DNA of 64,000 bases from Agarophyton chilense (Eukaryota; Rhodophyta; Florideophyceae; Gracilariales; Gracilariaceae). The stretch lies in NCBI GenBank assembly GCA_030374765.1, contig JARGXX010000098.1, positions 868,001-932,000 on the forward strand, given 5' to 3'. The notes under the pieces were generated by a model, which was not told where the DNA came from, ran no database searches, and saw only the letters and a program-made list of their open reading frames with translations. The stretch's first letter is position 1. Each line of letters begins with the position of its first letter. The position numbers were made by a program, and so were the translations under genes. Below, in pieces: positions 33,923 through 46,043 of the stretch.

Positions 33923-36851
33923 GCGGACGTTTTGCAGCTGCAGGAAGACTTTATTGCAATACCTTCATACTGCACTAACAAAGAGACGCAATAAGTCAAA
34001 CAGCTGCAAAGCTAAATGCGCCAAGACGGCTTTTCTAGCTAGCGAGTAAAAGTACGTTTCAAGAAGAAGAAGTTGGATTTAAGGACTGCGCTTGCAGATG
34101 TATGAAGTGGAAGAGGGTGTGAAATATTGCCAGAGGAAGTAGGAAGAGATGAAAGTGGTAGCGATGGATGTTTTTTGTTTGACATGTTGAGAAAGGTGGG
34201 CAGGGGGGAGTGGGAAGGGGTTGGAGGTGTTCAAGGCGGATGGTGTACTTGCTCATTGCCATGAAACAAATGTGTCCTATTCGACTCAATTTGGGCACCC
34301 TTCTCAGTTGAGCCCTTTTCAATTTCGAAATTAAACAGGGTTTCACGGCGAAATGGCTCCCGTCAAAATCCAATAATCGCTAACCAAGACAAGTGTCGTG
34401 CCACATGGAAGAATTAGCGATTTATATGCGATTTTTTCAGGCATAAAGACTGTATTAGTGACTATTAACATAAAGCTTCGGTTGCGCGCCGTTTCAAGAA
34501 TATTGAGAAGAAAAAGAAGTTTATTTCGGAATAATAATACCAAAATCATCTATTTTGGTCTTTCAGACGCGGAAAAGCTTTATTTCTGCCGAAGATTATT
34601 GTCAAGTTTGGCCCACCGCGTCACACCCGTAGCATGGAACCCACAGATATCACGTCCCCAGTCCGTGACATCCCGAGTCCCCCTCATCAAATGATGCAAA
34701 ACGGCAAAAATAGGGTTATTTGGAAGGTGTCAAAAATCAGTCAAATACTAACAAGATAAAGGTACTTACAACAGCAACGCACATTTTCATCCCCGCCAGC
34801 TCCGTTTTCGTCGCGCTGAAGACGAAGAAACCAGAAGCTCCACTTAGTTACGAGGTGTTTTCTTGCTCACGGGTAGCACCTATCAACGCGTTGATTGCAG
34901 GAAAACACACCCAAGAGAGTCCCCGAACGTCTAGCCGCCTCCAAAGCGGCCAGTTCGCAAAACACTGATCACATTCATTGAAAAAAATGGTCGATCATCA
35001 CAAAAACTGATATTGACGTCTGCAAGGTTCCGAAGGTTTCATTATTCATTTAAAAGGATGTTTGAAATGATAGAAACGCCGTGGAACCCGTACTACTTTA
35101 CCATAGATGGGTGGGCAAACCGCCACACACTGCTAACATCATTTTACTTCTTCTAATGTAACTTGGAACTTGAATGATGTACAATAAACATTCTCTTGTA
35201 CAGACTTCTGTATTTTTTGCGCGCCTTAATACATGAGGTACCTGCACGAACTCTCCAGGGGAAAGGTGGGCATAAGCCGTTGACCAACTCCTTCCAGGAA
35301 TCAACGATCGCCGCAGTAGAGGTTTGCTTGCAACAGAGGCTGGAATCGTGGACACGAGAAAGAAACGAAGAGTCTACGAAGCTTATCGCAACTATATTTT
35401 GCGGGTTCGTCGGAGAGATGTCGGAGAGCCGGAAGAGATAGAAAATGAATTAAAGAATATTGAATCGTCCACATCGTATAAAGAAATCATATGTTTTCGA
35501 GATTGGGTAGGTCGCACGATAGACACCAATCAAAAGGAATGGAGGCCCGGGCCGAAAACTAAATGCAATCCCAAGTCAAAAAAGAAAAGTGGGACACTGA
35601 CATCTATGTGTTGAAGGATGTTGGATACGCAGACGAGTCTCTAGATGACAAAAAAAGGAGCCTGGAGATATTGATTCAGTGAAATCTAGGGCGATCAACC
35701 ATGACGTGAAGGATGCTAAGTCCCAGGAAATTGAGAACAGTTTGGCACCGGAAAATTAGAGCTCTCACACGGAACGAGGAGCTTCTTTTGCATTGCGCGT
35801 TGCCTTCTTGCTGAATGGGGTATCAATCTAACTCTGAATCTTTCGGAAGGGGGATACTCGAAAGAATCTATTCCACGCCTTTCATATACGTTGAAAAACA
35901 TGCGGGTGGGTGTGTCACATTCCTTTTCAAACGACCTCATTCAACTTGATTGATGCTTGATACTATAAAAGTGTTTGATGTGCGCAAGGACATAGCTCTT
36001 GTTTACATTCTGGTCCGTTTCTTCCAAAAAGAACACGAGTACGATGCTGATGACGGTTCTAACCCAGCGAGTGAGATGTTGATGTAAGAAGATGCGTGTT
36101 CGGATCAAGAATGTGATAAATTTGCTGCTGGAAACTATGTTAGTTCTCATATGTCTCCGTCTTTGGCAGCATCGGGAACACTATCAAATTCACCTCGGAG
36201 GGGAACGCAAAGGCATGGACCACATGGATCCGTTTTGCAGGAGGCTACACCTCCGACGTTTCGTGTGACCGAAGATGAGTTCGGCGGAATCTCTAAGAAT
36301 TCATCCATTGTTTGCAACTATGCTGCCGCTTTTCAATACAGGAAGCAAGAACGGCGAGATTGTTTAGAGCGATCATTGGCCTGAAGGATTTTTTGGAGGT
36401 GTCTCTCGCAACTTTGGAAGCTTTTGTTGATGCTAAAAGCTTCGAAAGGTTCGTTCATGTGGAGATTGAAATTTTGGCGTCCGACAGGGATGACCCATGA
36501 TCCGATAGTGGCGTTTTTGGGAGCAGCAGTTGTAGCTAGAATTGCAGAACTCCAAATCGGAGTTTAAGAAGTACTTATCCCGAACAAAGTACTCCTGAAC
36601 ATCAACGCCGTAATTCTAGCTCCTCATTCCATCATTCTCGGGGACGGGGACTCATTTCCACCTTTAGTCGTGAACATGAGAACTATTAGAGTTTGTGCGT
36701 CGAGTTTGTACGTCGGACCACACGCCGGGAGTTGACTCTGAGAGTGCAGACTTCACAACGCGAAAGGAAAGATATTCCAAGTACGTCATTACCGTTTTCG
36801 AATCGGTCCCACCACGAGACGCCCATTGTTCTTCACAGAACAATTTGGTAG
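33923..36851. other. No recognised gene
   Basis: Several frames of 60-105 codons occur on both strands (for example plus 34,398-34,694; plus 35,324-35,614, Lys/Arg-rich; plus 36,151-36,384), none with a recognisable domain and none overlapping coherently. The plus frames at 35.2-36.5 kb could be pieces of one broken gene, but frame continuity is not convincing. Confidence 0.4.
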
Positions 36852-37418
36852 TCACTCGAGAATGTAGATGTCAAGCGCACCATCAACATCATGCTCTGAC
36901 ATGATAGATGATCGTACTGACCTGCTTGATATTGGCGATATGTTGCTCAACTTAAAGCCTTCTGAGGGATGTTCTCTTTCTATGGAACTGCTCTTCAGTA
37001 TTCCTGATAGCGAAGTATCTGGTACGAGGGCTGCGGTGGGCTTGGAAAGCGCAATACCATTTGCGTTTGTTCTGTTTGTACAAAGCTTTCTTTCGCAGGT
37101 GCATCCAACGCCTTTGATATTGCTTCGTCGGCATGAACAGCTTTTGCTACTGCAGCGGCCTCTGCACCCGCAAGAGTTGATGACATCCTTTACGTCTGAC
37201 ATAATGAGATCGACATCCTCTTGCTCCTCACAAACAACTTCGCCTTCTTTGGAATAACCATGCCCCTTATATTCTATATACGTTTTTGAACATAGATCCT
37301 TCTTGTGTGCACGCTTCCAATAGTGATGAACTATAAACCGAGAACTGGCTTCCGGCATAAACATGTGGGGTTGTGGAGGTATTAAATCACATACGGACTC
37401 CGCCATGTCGCAAATCAT
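36852..37418 (-). CDS. Small protein with a cysteine-rich CXC-like motif
   Basis: A 188-codon frame opening with two nearby ATGs (37,418 and 37,406). Its middle has eight Cys in the pattern C-x-C-x3-C-x4-C-x-C-x9-C-x-C-x4-C followed by TNR, resembling one half of a tesmin/TSO1-type CXC domain (zinc-binding, DNA contact). A His/Tyr/Trp-containing stretch (FIVHHYWKRAHKKDLCS) precedes it and a Ser-rich tail follows. CXC domains usually come in pairs; only one is seen. Similar single CXC tails occur on some transposon-derived proteins. It may be the 3' end of the unrecognised minus-strand frames upstream (to ~39.2 kb). Confidence 0.4.
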   Translation of the reverse strand: MICDMAESVCDLIPPQPHMFMPEASSRFIVHHYWKRAHKKDLCSKTYIEYKGHGYSKEGEVVCEEQEDVDLIMSDVKDVINSCGCRGRCSSKSCSCRRSNIKGVGCTCERKLCTNRTNANGIALSKPTAALVPDTSLSGILKSSSIEREHPSEGFKLSNISPISSRSVRSSIMSEHDVDGALDIYILE

Positions 37419-39300
37419 GTTTTTGACCTCTACCTTCCACGGCTTATACCCAATCTTTTGAGTTGATGGGAACTTCGATCTCGAAGATCTCTTTCACGTG
37501 CGCCTCCATGCCTTTGGGAGAGAGAACACTGGTTCTGACCCTGTGCGAGAGAGTTTGGCGAAATTCCGGATTCTCCTTCTCCGACAAAACCAGTTTCATT
37601 CCTCTATGTTGCGGAGCATTCTTCGAACAGTCATGACTTCTGAGGCGATTTCTCTCTTAAAGACCATATGCCAAACTTTCTGCTCTCCATATTCGTTGTT
37701 ATTCACAGATTTCTTCCCGTGTGGCCTGAACGCTGAGAGCAGAAGGGTGCAGAGGCTCAGAGCTTTGTTTCTATCCTTGTATTGGAAGCGTATTCACAAT
37801 TGTGGGAGGGCTTCGTGGCGTGTAGCATATTTCACCGCTTCTCCTCCAAGCAGCTCTTTTCTGTGGATAACTACAAGACCGAAGGCAATGTCGCAAAACT
37901 GCGTGATGAAAGAGTAATAATCTAGAGACGTGAACTCTGTGGCAAAATGTTCTCGAGTATCAAGTGGAATTGGGGCCTGCCATAACATTCCCGACGGAGT
38001 TTTCTTCATTGTGTGCTGCAGTAAGTTTTCTCTTCGTTCGAATGCCTTGAACCAAGCTCCCATTTACTTGGGGTATTGATTTTACATCTGCTTTCACCGC
38101 ATGAAGAGGAAGTAAATCCCAATTGTCTAATTGGCAAGCAAAAAGGGATAAGGAGTCCATACATGTAGCTTTACTCCATGCTTCGCGCGGAGCCTTCTCT
38201 CGCTCAACGATCAGTCGCAGTCGTTATGCTTTCGTCGAGTTGTACGACAGTGTAAGACCCATTGCATTCTGAACGCTGACAAAAGGAGATGAGTTTACGA
38301 TTCCAGATATCGACAATCAAACAGTGAGAGGTCCGGAAATACTGTTAGTACGAGAGAAGACAACTTGCTGTATCACCTTCATGGTACGAATGCAGATTAT
38401 CAAATACGTTCTGCTATATTTTGTGTCAAAGGAGCACAATCATTCTTCGATAGAAGGCTTTGGCAGAGTTAGAGAATCATTCAAGAGGGTGAAGACATCT
38501 TGTAGCCGCCTTCCATTTGCAGCGGCAGCAATATTCCAACCTGACAGCTTTCGCTGAGAGAACATGTCGAGCACAAAACATCCACAAAGATATTTAGGAA
38601 TCTTAGCAAATTTCTCGTTTAGCGTCCAATTCCCCATCCGGTACGCTTTTCTACGTCTTTCAAAATGGGAAGATACAGAATCTAGCATTCTACATCTGCG
38701 CACATCTGTGATGTAAGAATCGTTCGTCCCCGCTGTGATCACTTTCACCGCCATAGCAGCGGTTAGTGACTTTCCTGAAATGTAACACCTCCTCTTGGAG
38801 GAGAGCTTCTTTAAATGTATTTACTTGCCTGCCAACACTGTCTGCAAACGCCTCTTCTTTGTACGCAGATAGGCGTACTGTCCCCTTGAGGAGTCCACTA
38901 TTGAAATGAAAGTATCGCGGCAGTCGAAAACCTTTCAAAACGGAAGGAAAAAAACTACCTCAAACAGCTGCACAGCGGAGGCAAAAAGAGAGTTTGCAGC
39001 TTTACAAAAGACCCTGGAAGCCCCTTCGGTATCTTCAAAGATGTTCACAGAACCTCTGTTCACGTCTAGGGCGAATAAAATAAACTGCAATAGCAATTTG
39101 TCTACAACGCATGATAAAGATCCCATCTATGCAGTTGGGGACTGCCCATGTCTCCCTTGCGCGACAAAATATAGGCAAAGAGAGCACACGAACCTTCCCT
39201 GAATTTTGTGACCGCTAACTTGTTTTCCGCTGTGACGTTGTACACTTTCCAAGAACAAAGGGAACACCTCAATTTCATCAAGTGGGTCAGCAAAGAAAGA
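37419..39300 (-). other. Unrecognised, probably decayed minus-strand coding region
   Basis: Minus frames at 38,063-37,794, 38,754-38,440 and 38,938-38,690 have coding-like composition (for example NEKFAKIPKYLCGCFVLDMF; IPLDTREHFATEFTSLDYYSF) and follow each other towards the CXC-like ORF, but in different frames. I recognise no family; it may be one broken gene or transposon. Confidence 0.3.
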
Positions 39301-40997
39301 AGGAATCTATCGCAATCGAGTTTTTCCCTTTCACACCCGACACCTCTGAACGCGCAGAAACCGTGGGGAAACCGCTTTCAAGTTCGGGTCACTACGCCGG
39401 CTTGCTTCTTGAGCATATCGGCTGTGATTCCAATGAATAGAACAAAAGTAAAAATCAGCCGGACGGTCTAGAATACTTTCGCTTGTGTCCCGAGCACACA
39501 CCGATAGCCTACCAAGCTCTTGAATGAAACATTCATTAACATATAATGAAGATAACTGCGTGTTTAAGAGAGTCAAATCGCGGCTCAAACCTGATTTCCT
39601 ACATTTCTTGAACGTTTTTTTTCGGCCGGATTTTCTGGCACCGCTACGGGACGTGAACCTTCACAAACTGTGCAGTAATTTGCATGTTCAGTTTTGTGTT
39701 TATTAACGCGGACATGCTAAGGACGAAAGAAGCCGAACGCTTTTTATTTCGTACTTTCGAGGATTGTAAATTGCTTTCCAGCCATTTATCCGGCTTAAAC
39801 ATGCAGTGCAGATGTAAATGACGAGATTTTGTTTACCGACCAAGCAGTAGAAGGGGTCCTTGGAATTGCCAATATCTACAGCTGCGTACCCTGTTGATTT
39901 GCTGTCAAGCAAGTTTTAAGGCTTGGCATGTTTGTCGCGCAGGTAAATTCCCGTATGCGAAGCACGGTTAGCTGTCTTCATGGTGCAAGGAGAAGGTGGC
40001 GTCCGCTGAGACACTCTCCGAAATGTTCAATATTTATCTCTGGATCATGAGACTGATGGAGAACGCCGAGCAGAGTGATGTTCAATGCGAGAGAGGTGCT
40101 GTGTTCGCCGTGGATGAGCTGCAGGTGAGAGAACAGTTTATTCGACGTGTTTTCGGTGGCGTTTGCGACGGGGAGCCCAAAATCGGCGAAGAAGATGAAA
40201 CGACGTATATTTTTTGGGAGTTGAAAATTCGATCTTTTCTGTATTCGAGGTGTATCACAACGCCCTCCCTGTGGGCGCTCGTCAACATGGCAAAGAGTCA
40301 AGCATGATCCAAAAATCTTGAGTTTCTGCCGTTACAAAAGCGCCGGTATACCGAGCGGATCGCTGGAATATCGACGCCTCTAAAGCACCGATCTCCCAGC
40401 AGAAGTTTGTCGGGATGTAAGAGATGATAGGAAAAATACTGCATATTCTTCTTTTATCGAATACTCCATCCAAACGTTTTTGTTCGCAAGCCACGTGCAG
40501 ATATTACTTCCAGCGCCAGTTTAATCCCACGTGTTTGCCTTTGGGAATGCGCTTCCTCTCCGCACAGTTTTGAACGCTCGCCCTCTACATTACTCCCAAG
40601 CGTCTCTTCTTCCACTAATATCTAGTGGCGCTCAGTTGCAATCGCGTCTTTTGGTAGTAACTTCTACTCGCGCTCTTTTGCAATCTCGTTTTCAGATGTT
40701 CCCGGAGCTCTTGCAGGAAGAGATTGCTCCTCTCTCACCATAAAAAAACCCATCACAAACGTCTCTACCAATTGCCGCTGATCCGAACGTGGTCCTTGCA
40801 CAGGATACAGTTCATTTCAACCATTATGCAGAAAGCTTTCAGTCCCTTCACCTTGAAAGTGAGGAAATGGAGCTCGCGTTTTCCAACGACTACCTTTCGT
40901 CTCGGACGACCAAGGTAATTCAGAACGTCCTCGGTGAGGTTCGGCGTAACCTTTCTGGCTCGACGCTCGTTCTCGCTGCTCGATTCTCGCTGCTCGA
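39301..40997. other. No recognised gene; short plus-strand frames
   Basis: A 103-codon plus frame (39,996-40,307, ATG start probably internal) and the frames 40,531-40,743 and 40,789-41,001, which share one frame separated by a TAA at 40,741, look coding-like but match nothing I know. The last overlaps the start of the next ORF by four bases and could belong to the same transcript. Confidence 0.3.
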
Positions 40998-42262
40998 ATG
41001 ATGCTCTACATTCACATAGAAGTTCGCCGCAACACTATGCCGCTTTCGCTTCTACTTTGTATTGTACCGAATGATTGTTGCAATCACATGGGCACAATAG
41101 ACTGTCTGTCGTGTAAACCTCCGCCTGGTGTTCCAGATCTATTGCGAGCGATTATTGGTGTTGCCGGCAGGACTAAACTCGGCCGCGAAATTTCCCACAA
41201 CCTGGTTTTTTGTAATGCGACATCTCTATCGAAGGAATTAGAAAAGAAGAGGAAGGAAAATTCAACGGATTTCTCGGAGGAGGAGTTCGCCAGATTGTAT
41301 CTAATGCTGCGGGATGATGATCAATCCAAACGAATGGTGGAGAGGATTTCGCATGCACTGTCACGTGTAGCTCATGTCGCTGGAGTGAAATGTCTTGATC
41401 TTTGGAATCTACTGGCGGGGCGGTTCAACAGCATGGATTTTTGCCCTACTTACTCTTTTGATCCATCATTTGATTATCTCGATCCGAGTTGTCCTCCACT
41501 GAATCGAAGATCTGGAAATAAATTATCTCAGGTAATGAGAGAAGCGAAAAGCGCATGGACGTCTACGCTGTCGAAGTACGACGTGAGCGGCAATAATGGT
41601 GAGATCCCTTTCAAAGAATTCTGTCAAAAAACCAACGCATCAATTTTCCTTTCAGCTGTTGGAAAGAGTACAAATCTAACGCTTATTGTGTTTGGCCTCA
41701 ACTATGAGGATACATATAAAGTGGTTTCGCGCTTAATTGGCGAAACATCCCTAATAGTGCGGGGGGGAGTCTAGGCATACGACGGAGGCTTCATGACGAG
41801 AGTGGAGTGAAGCGTCGAGCGAGTTCGGGTGAACTTTCTATTTCGAGCAAACGGCTACGTTCGAACCACAGTAGCAGCGACAAAAAAATTCAAAGCATTC
41901 TCTTGGAGCTTGGAACATCGATAAACGAATTTAACGCAATGCAGAAGCAGCTTATCATTTTGCAGCAGCAAATGCTGGAGGGAAGGGATAAGCATCTTGA
42001 AGAACTCCGACGAGCTCGCGAAAGTTCCACTCAAGCGGTGCAAAATTCTTCGCAGTCTACATTGCAGATCTCCAACCGTATAAACGAGCTGAGTAAAACA
42101 ATGGAAGAGGCCTACGAAAGGTATCTGAAAGCGAGAGATGTGAACAAGGATGATTGTCATGTTGAATCACTACACAATGTGTATTGGGCATTTAAGATTG
42201 CTCTTGATCATATGTTGCAGGAACTGCTCGTCACCAAGAGCAAAGACCATAACCAGGTTTGA
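40998..42262 (+). CDS. Unrecognised ~420-aa protein, split by a homopolymer frameshift
   Basis: Two frames, 40,998-41,774 (258 codons, two adjacent ATGs at the start) and 41,807-42,262 (151 codons, no ATG), join into one if a single G is added to the G7 run at 41,761-41,767: the second frame is open through that run (GGSLGIRRRLHDESGVKRR). The first part has KLGREISHNLVF, LLAGRFNSMDF, TYSFDPSFDYLDPSCPPLNR and a Trp-containing SAWTSTLSKYD segment, loosely like a single DNA-binding helix bundle. The second part begins with a basic, Ser-rich stretch like a nuclear signal and then is a long amphipathic coiled coil rich in Gln, Glu and Leu. This layout suits a nuclear DNA-binding or transposon accessory protein, but that is inference. 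Confidence 0.45.
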
Positions 42263-42363
42263 GCTGGTACTTTCATTAGCAGAAATATATAGCCGTGATC
42301 TCTTGCTGACTCTTCATTTCTTCCCTTTCGTCGGTAGCGGTTATCGCAGCGCACTTTAGACTT

Positions 42364-43430
42364 GTGAGTATGTCGTCCATGATTAGATTTGACCAGAACG
42401 ATCGAGAACCTTTCACGGTAAGTTTCTTACTCCTATTTTGTGACGACTTTCGCTCCTTAGAACGAAACCGGAGACAACGACACTGCCAGAGACAATGCTC
42501 CCTTCGCAAGCGTCGAAATCAGCTTGTACGAAAGTTGTTGTTCCCACTTCTGTGCGAATGACTCCTGACGGCAAAGTGTATTCTCTCACAAATGGCAAGA
42601 AGATGGCCTTGTTCAGCGTTGAGGATTTTTCAACTGGCGGTGAAGAAAACGTAGTGAGCATTTAGAACGGTGCCATATTGTTGACTCTTGGACGACGCAT
42701 GAGGAGCTTGGCTGTTGTTGGTGGGTTGCTAATCTCCGCGGACTCTGGTAGTGCTTTGGAAATCTGGGATCTTAGAATGAAGGGGAAGCCGCGAATCAAG
42801 ACATTTATAGCTGATGGTCACATGCACCTCAGAGTGGTTAGTATACACAACAGTTCTGGAACAACTTGCGCATCCATCGCCGAGAGTTCCCGTTCGATCA
42901 CAGCTCTGGCATTCAACTTCTCTGTAGAGCAGAGAAATGCTTAATAAAGCCTTTTCTACGCATGCGGTAGTGTACATCGGTTGGCTGCGTAGAAGATGGA
43001 CACGGTGGTCTACCTCTAGGACGTGATAACGTTATCCGTTTGTGCGATACCCGGATGTACACTGTTGGTGCTGTTCGTGAGATGGATGGAGTAATCGAAA
43101 CAGTGTCAGACTTTCACCGCTTATTCGTGAATTGTCATCATGTTTCATGTGGTTTAGGAAGCCTAGGAGACGTAGAATTTTTGGAATGTGGAATCCGGAA
43201 TACTTGTGCGTCGAATCAAGTCCCAGGCCCCAGCATCAAACAAAGATGTCACTGGAATGGTGGCACGGAAACTTCGAAATCCAGGAGCGGTTGTTGGTAC
43301 TCATTGGACGTCGCTTGGTGAGTTTCTTTGCGCACAGCGAATGCGGCAAGTGTCATTTCGGTCCGCACTATAAAATCAATGGCATACATCCATGGATTGA
43401 AACTGGATTCAAGTCGCTTGAATGCAACTA
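42364..43430 (+). pseudogene. Possible decayed WD40-repeat gene
   Basis: Frames in different phases contain pieces that look like blade ends: LLISADSGSALEIWDLR (near 42,750) and DNVIRLCDTRM (near 43,030). Upstream, MTPDGKVYSLTNGKK and ALFSVEDF fit the same style. A GTAAGT...CTTAG stretch at 42,417-42,461 could be a 45-base intron. Stops at 42,663 and 42,942 and frame shifts indicate decay. It is not similar enough to the NB-ARC gene's repeats to be a fragment of it. Confidence 0.3.
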
Positions 43431-43838
43431 GCTATGGTATAAAATATTGACTCGTGATCTTACTGAGAAAACGTCTACAGTACCGAAGCATTTCTCACCG
43501 TCATACTGACTATCAAACTGTTTCTAGGGATGATGGCACTCCCAACATATACATATCTACGCTGCCCATATAGCTTTCAGTTTCATGTTCATGGCAAAAA
43601 GAAATCATGTTTAAAAGACATTGCCATACTTCACAAAGAGTTCTTTCATCTTGTGTACGGAGCCGAAAACTTTATTGGAACACTTCCAGGGAGGGAGACG
43701 TATCTTGATGTGCGCAATCCGCTCATTATTTTCTTCTAATCACTGAACAGACACCCGTGTTGTGATCTGAACAGTCTATATTACAATCATTTCGATCAGC
43801 AGAAGCTAAGATATTCCAGTACGCAACGTGAAGGATAA
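43431..43838. other. No recognised gene
   Basis: One 69-codon plus frame (43,530-43,739) without recognisable features; otherwise non-coding. Confidence 0.4.
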
Positions 43839-45681
43839 TTACTCATTGTCGATTATCTCATCAAACGCACATCCGACTGAACCAAAGAGATAACGCTCAA
43901 CCAGATGCTTCTTAAGCTGTTTCCGGACCTTGGTGGCCGGAACCTTTCCCAGCTCAACATCCCATTGATCAAAGCTGTTAATATCCCAAATGAACCCCTG
44001 CACCGCAGTACGGTGTTCAAATATGGACAGCAACTGCCCACAAATATATGCGTTCAATACAGGAAGTAGAAGATACAGCGAGGATTGATTGCCACTGAAA
44101 GTAAGATGAGGAATAAGACACTATGGACTTCCATCGGCACGAAATTCGTCAGCCATGTTCCCCCTCGCCAAAGCCTCGGGCTGTGCGAAAAAGTTCGACA
44201 TGAGTTCATCATGATTGCTGGCGGGCTTCCCATCATGACAAGTTGGGTGCAGTATTCTACTATGTCGGGGAATCCGATAGGATGATTTTTCGCGAAGTCG
44301 CGGTTGGAACTCATAAGTGAGTGATGTCATCAAACTTGTGATATGAAACGGCACACCGCATAGAATGCCAGGAGGCAGGGTACATTAGTGGAACACGTGA
44401 TATCACGAGTGGACTGGCTTGCAACGGTGCATGTAGTGGCGATCCAAGTGGCAGGTTTTACTACCCTTTGTAGCTAGACGTCCATAAGGGACCATACCCA
44501 TACAGTGGTTTGGCTAAGTGGCTGACCACTGGGTATTATTTATATATTTATTTGGGCACTCACCCTGGCACGCAGTATATAGTGCACCAGAGGTGAGCGC
44601 CGACTCCAAGTAAAGGAGACAACATGGGCATCATGACTATTCTGTTCCTCGCTTAGGATTCCTTAAACGGAGATCTGGACGAGCTATAATAGATAGTCAA
44701 CCCCCAGCCACTTCACGAGCCGTCTCGTACCTACGTTCCCTCAACGTTTTACAGTTGCACTGTTCACCCTCGCTGGCGAGTAGTGGCCTTACACCCCACT
44801 TCCAGCTCGCTGGTGTTGTAGCTCTACCACCCCTTTTACTTCGCCGCAAGCGACCCATCGGCAGTCCGAACGCTGTCGCAGGTGTCTGCTCTCCCCGTTA
44901 GAGCGGATACTACATTGGGTTCTGAAAATCAATGAAGCCAATAAACGCACAGGGAACATTCTGTACCATGTGAAACAACTGGAAGAAACTGTGTTGACCT
45001 GGAGTTCCAGGCTCTCCAAAATCGACTTCATCAACTGCAAATTCAAGTTCGACACCCTGTCGTGCAACATGTTTTTCATTGCTCTCCATATCAAACTGCT
45101 GAATGTGGGTCGGGAATTTGTTCAAAGCCTCGTTGTATGGGTGCATAGCCCTTGACTTGTACCCCGTGACGCTGATAACCCACACCCCCATTAACCCCAT
45201 TTGTACTGGAATGTTCCTTTCCAATGGGAATTTGGAAAGATGCTTATCGATGCTAGAGGCACCGCTGAGGAACTTTTCGGACACATTGTATCCATAGACA
45301 AATCCCAATGGTAGTGCACCAACTGAAGAGCAGACGGAATATCTTCCACCAACCCTGTCCGAAAACGGAAATAAATTCTACGGAGCAATACTACACTGTT
45401 ATTTCTTCCCCAAATTCAGTTCTGCAGACAATCATATGCTGACTTACAATATTGGAATCTGTGCCAATACTATTCCACAACGACGTTCTGACAGCTTTGG
45501 AGTTTACGATCGTCTCAAGCTTGGTAAAGGTCTTGCTGACTATCATCACCATGGTATCCTTTGCATCATACCCATACCCATATAGCGCACATTTTACATC
45601 TACTAGATCAACATTGGCAAGGAAGTGAAGCGAATATCCAGCTTGTTGACATGAACTTGACGCTTCGGCGTCAGTCTTCAA
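43839..45681 (-). pseudogene. Glucose-6-phosphate isomerase (GPI) pseudogene, interrupted by a solo LTR
   Basis: Read on the minus strand, consecutive pieces follow the GPI family in order: LHFLANVDLVDV and MIVSKTFTKLET; HMIVCRTEFGEE; a stop and frame change at 45,391; FSDRVGGRYSVCSSVGALPL; GASSIDKHLSKFPLERNIPV; HIQQFDMESN; VDFGEPGTPGQHSFFQL; DFQNP | solo LTR | SNHDELMSNFFAQPEALA; a TAG at about 44,121; [40 protein letters not shown]. It is most like the plant-type cytosolic enzyme, which interconverts glucose-6-P and fructose-6-P. About the first third of the protein is missing. Active-site stretches SKTFT, GGRYS and the HDE region remain recognisable, but VGGRYS is preceded by SDR in place of the usual WDW. 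With truncation, one frameshift, at least two stops and the LTR it cannot give an enzyme. Confidence 0.9.
44248..44914 (+). mobile_element. Solo LTR of element 1 family, TSD TTGGG
   Basis: 667 bp, the inverse of the LTRs at 14,283 and 24,290, flanked on both sides by TTGGG (44,243-44,247 and 44,915-44,919). It starts TGCAGTATTC and ends GGATACTACA. Removing it and one TSD copy restores the GPI frame across the junction (QNPT then CHDGKP), proving insertion into an existing GPI sequence. A solo LTR forms by LTR-LTR recombination of a full element. Confidence 0.97.
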
Positions 45682-45695
45682 AGTTCATAACCCGT

Positions 45696-46043
45696 TCATG
45701 AACTTCTCAAAGTGTTCGTCAAGATCTTGAGGGTTTCAGTATGGCACGTGAATTTTTTCCATGAAACATTGCCGTTGGCTTCATGATGGGTTTCACCCTC
45801 GGCAGGCGCATTCGAAAACGCTATGAGATCATCTTCGAGCGGATTAGACTTTGAGTCGGAGTTTGAACCAACGAAAAACGTACATTTCACTGCATCAGGC
45901 CCAAGGTCGAAGGGGTCTATTGCAGTTGAATCGAGTTCTCCATCGGAATCGAGAAATGCAATGACTTCATCCAGACTTGTCTGGTGCTTTCTATCGCGCT
46001 CAATTTCTTCCATGGCATGGATTCGATTTTGTAAATCTTCCAC
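45696..46043 (-). CDS. Hypothetical acidic 115-aa frame
   Basis: Starts with ATG (MEDLQNRIHAMEEIERD), a short coiled-coil helix, then an Asp/Glu-rich middle and a Lys/Thr end. It lies just upstream of the GPI remnant on the same strand but shows no GPI similarity, so it marks where GPI homology is lost. Function unknown; it may be spurious. Confidence 0.2.
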   Translation of the reverse strand: MEDLQNRIHAMEEIERDRKHQTSLDEVIAFLDSDGELDSTAIDPFDLGPDAVKCTFFVGSNSDSKSNPLEDDLIAFSNAPAEGETHHEANGNVSWKKFTCHTETLKILTNTLRSS

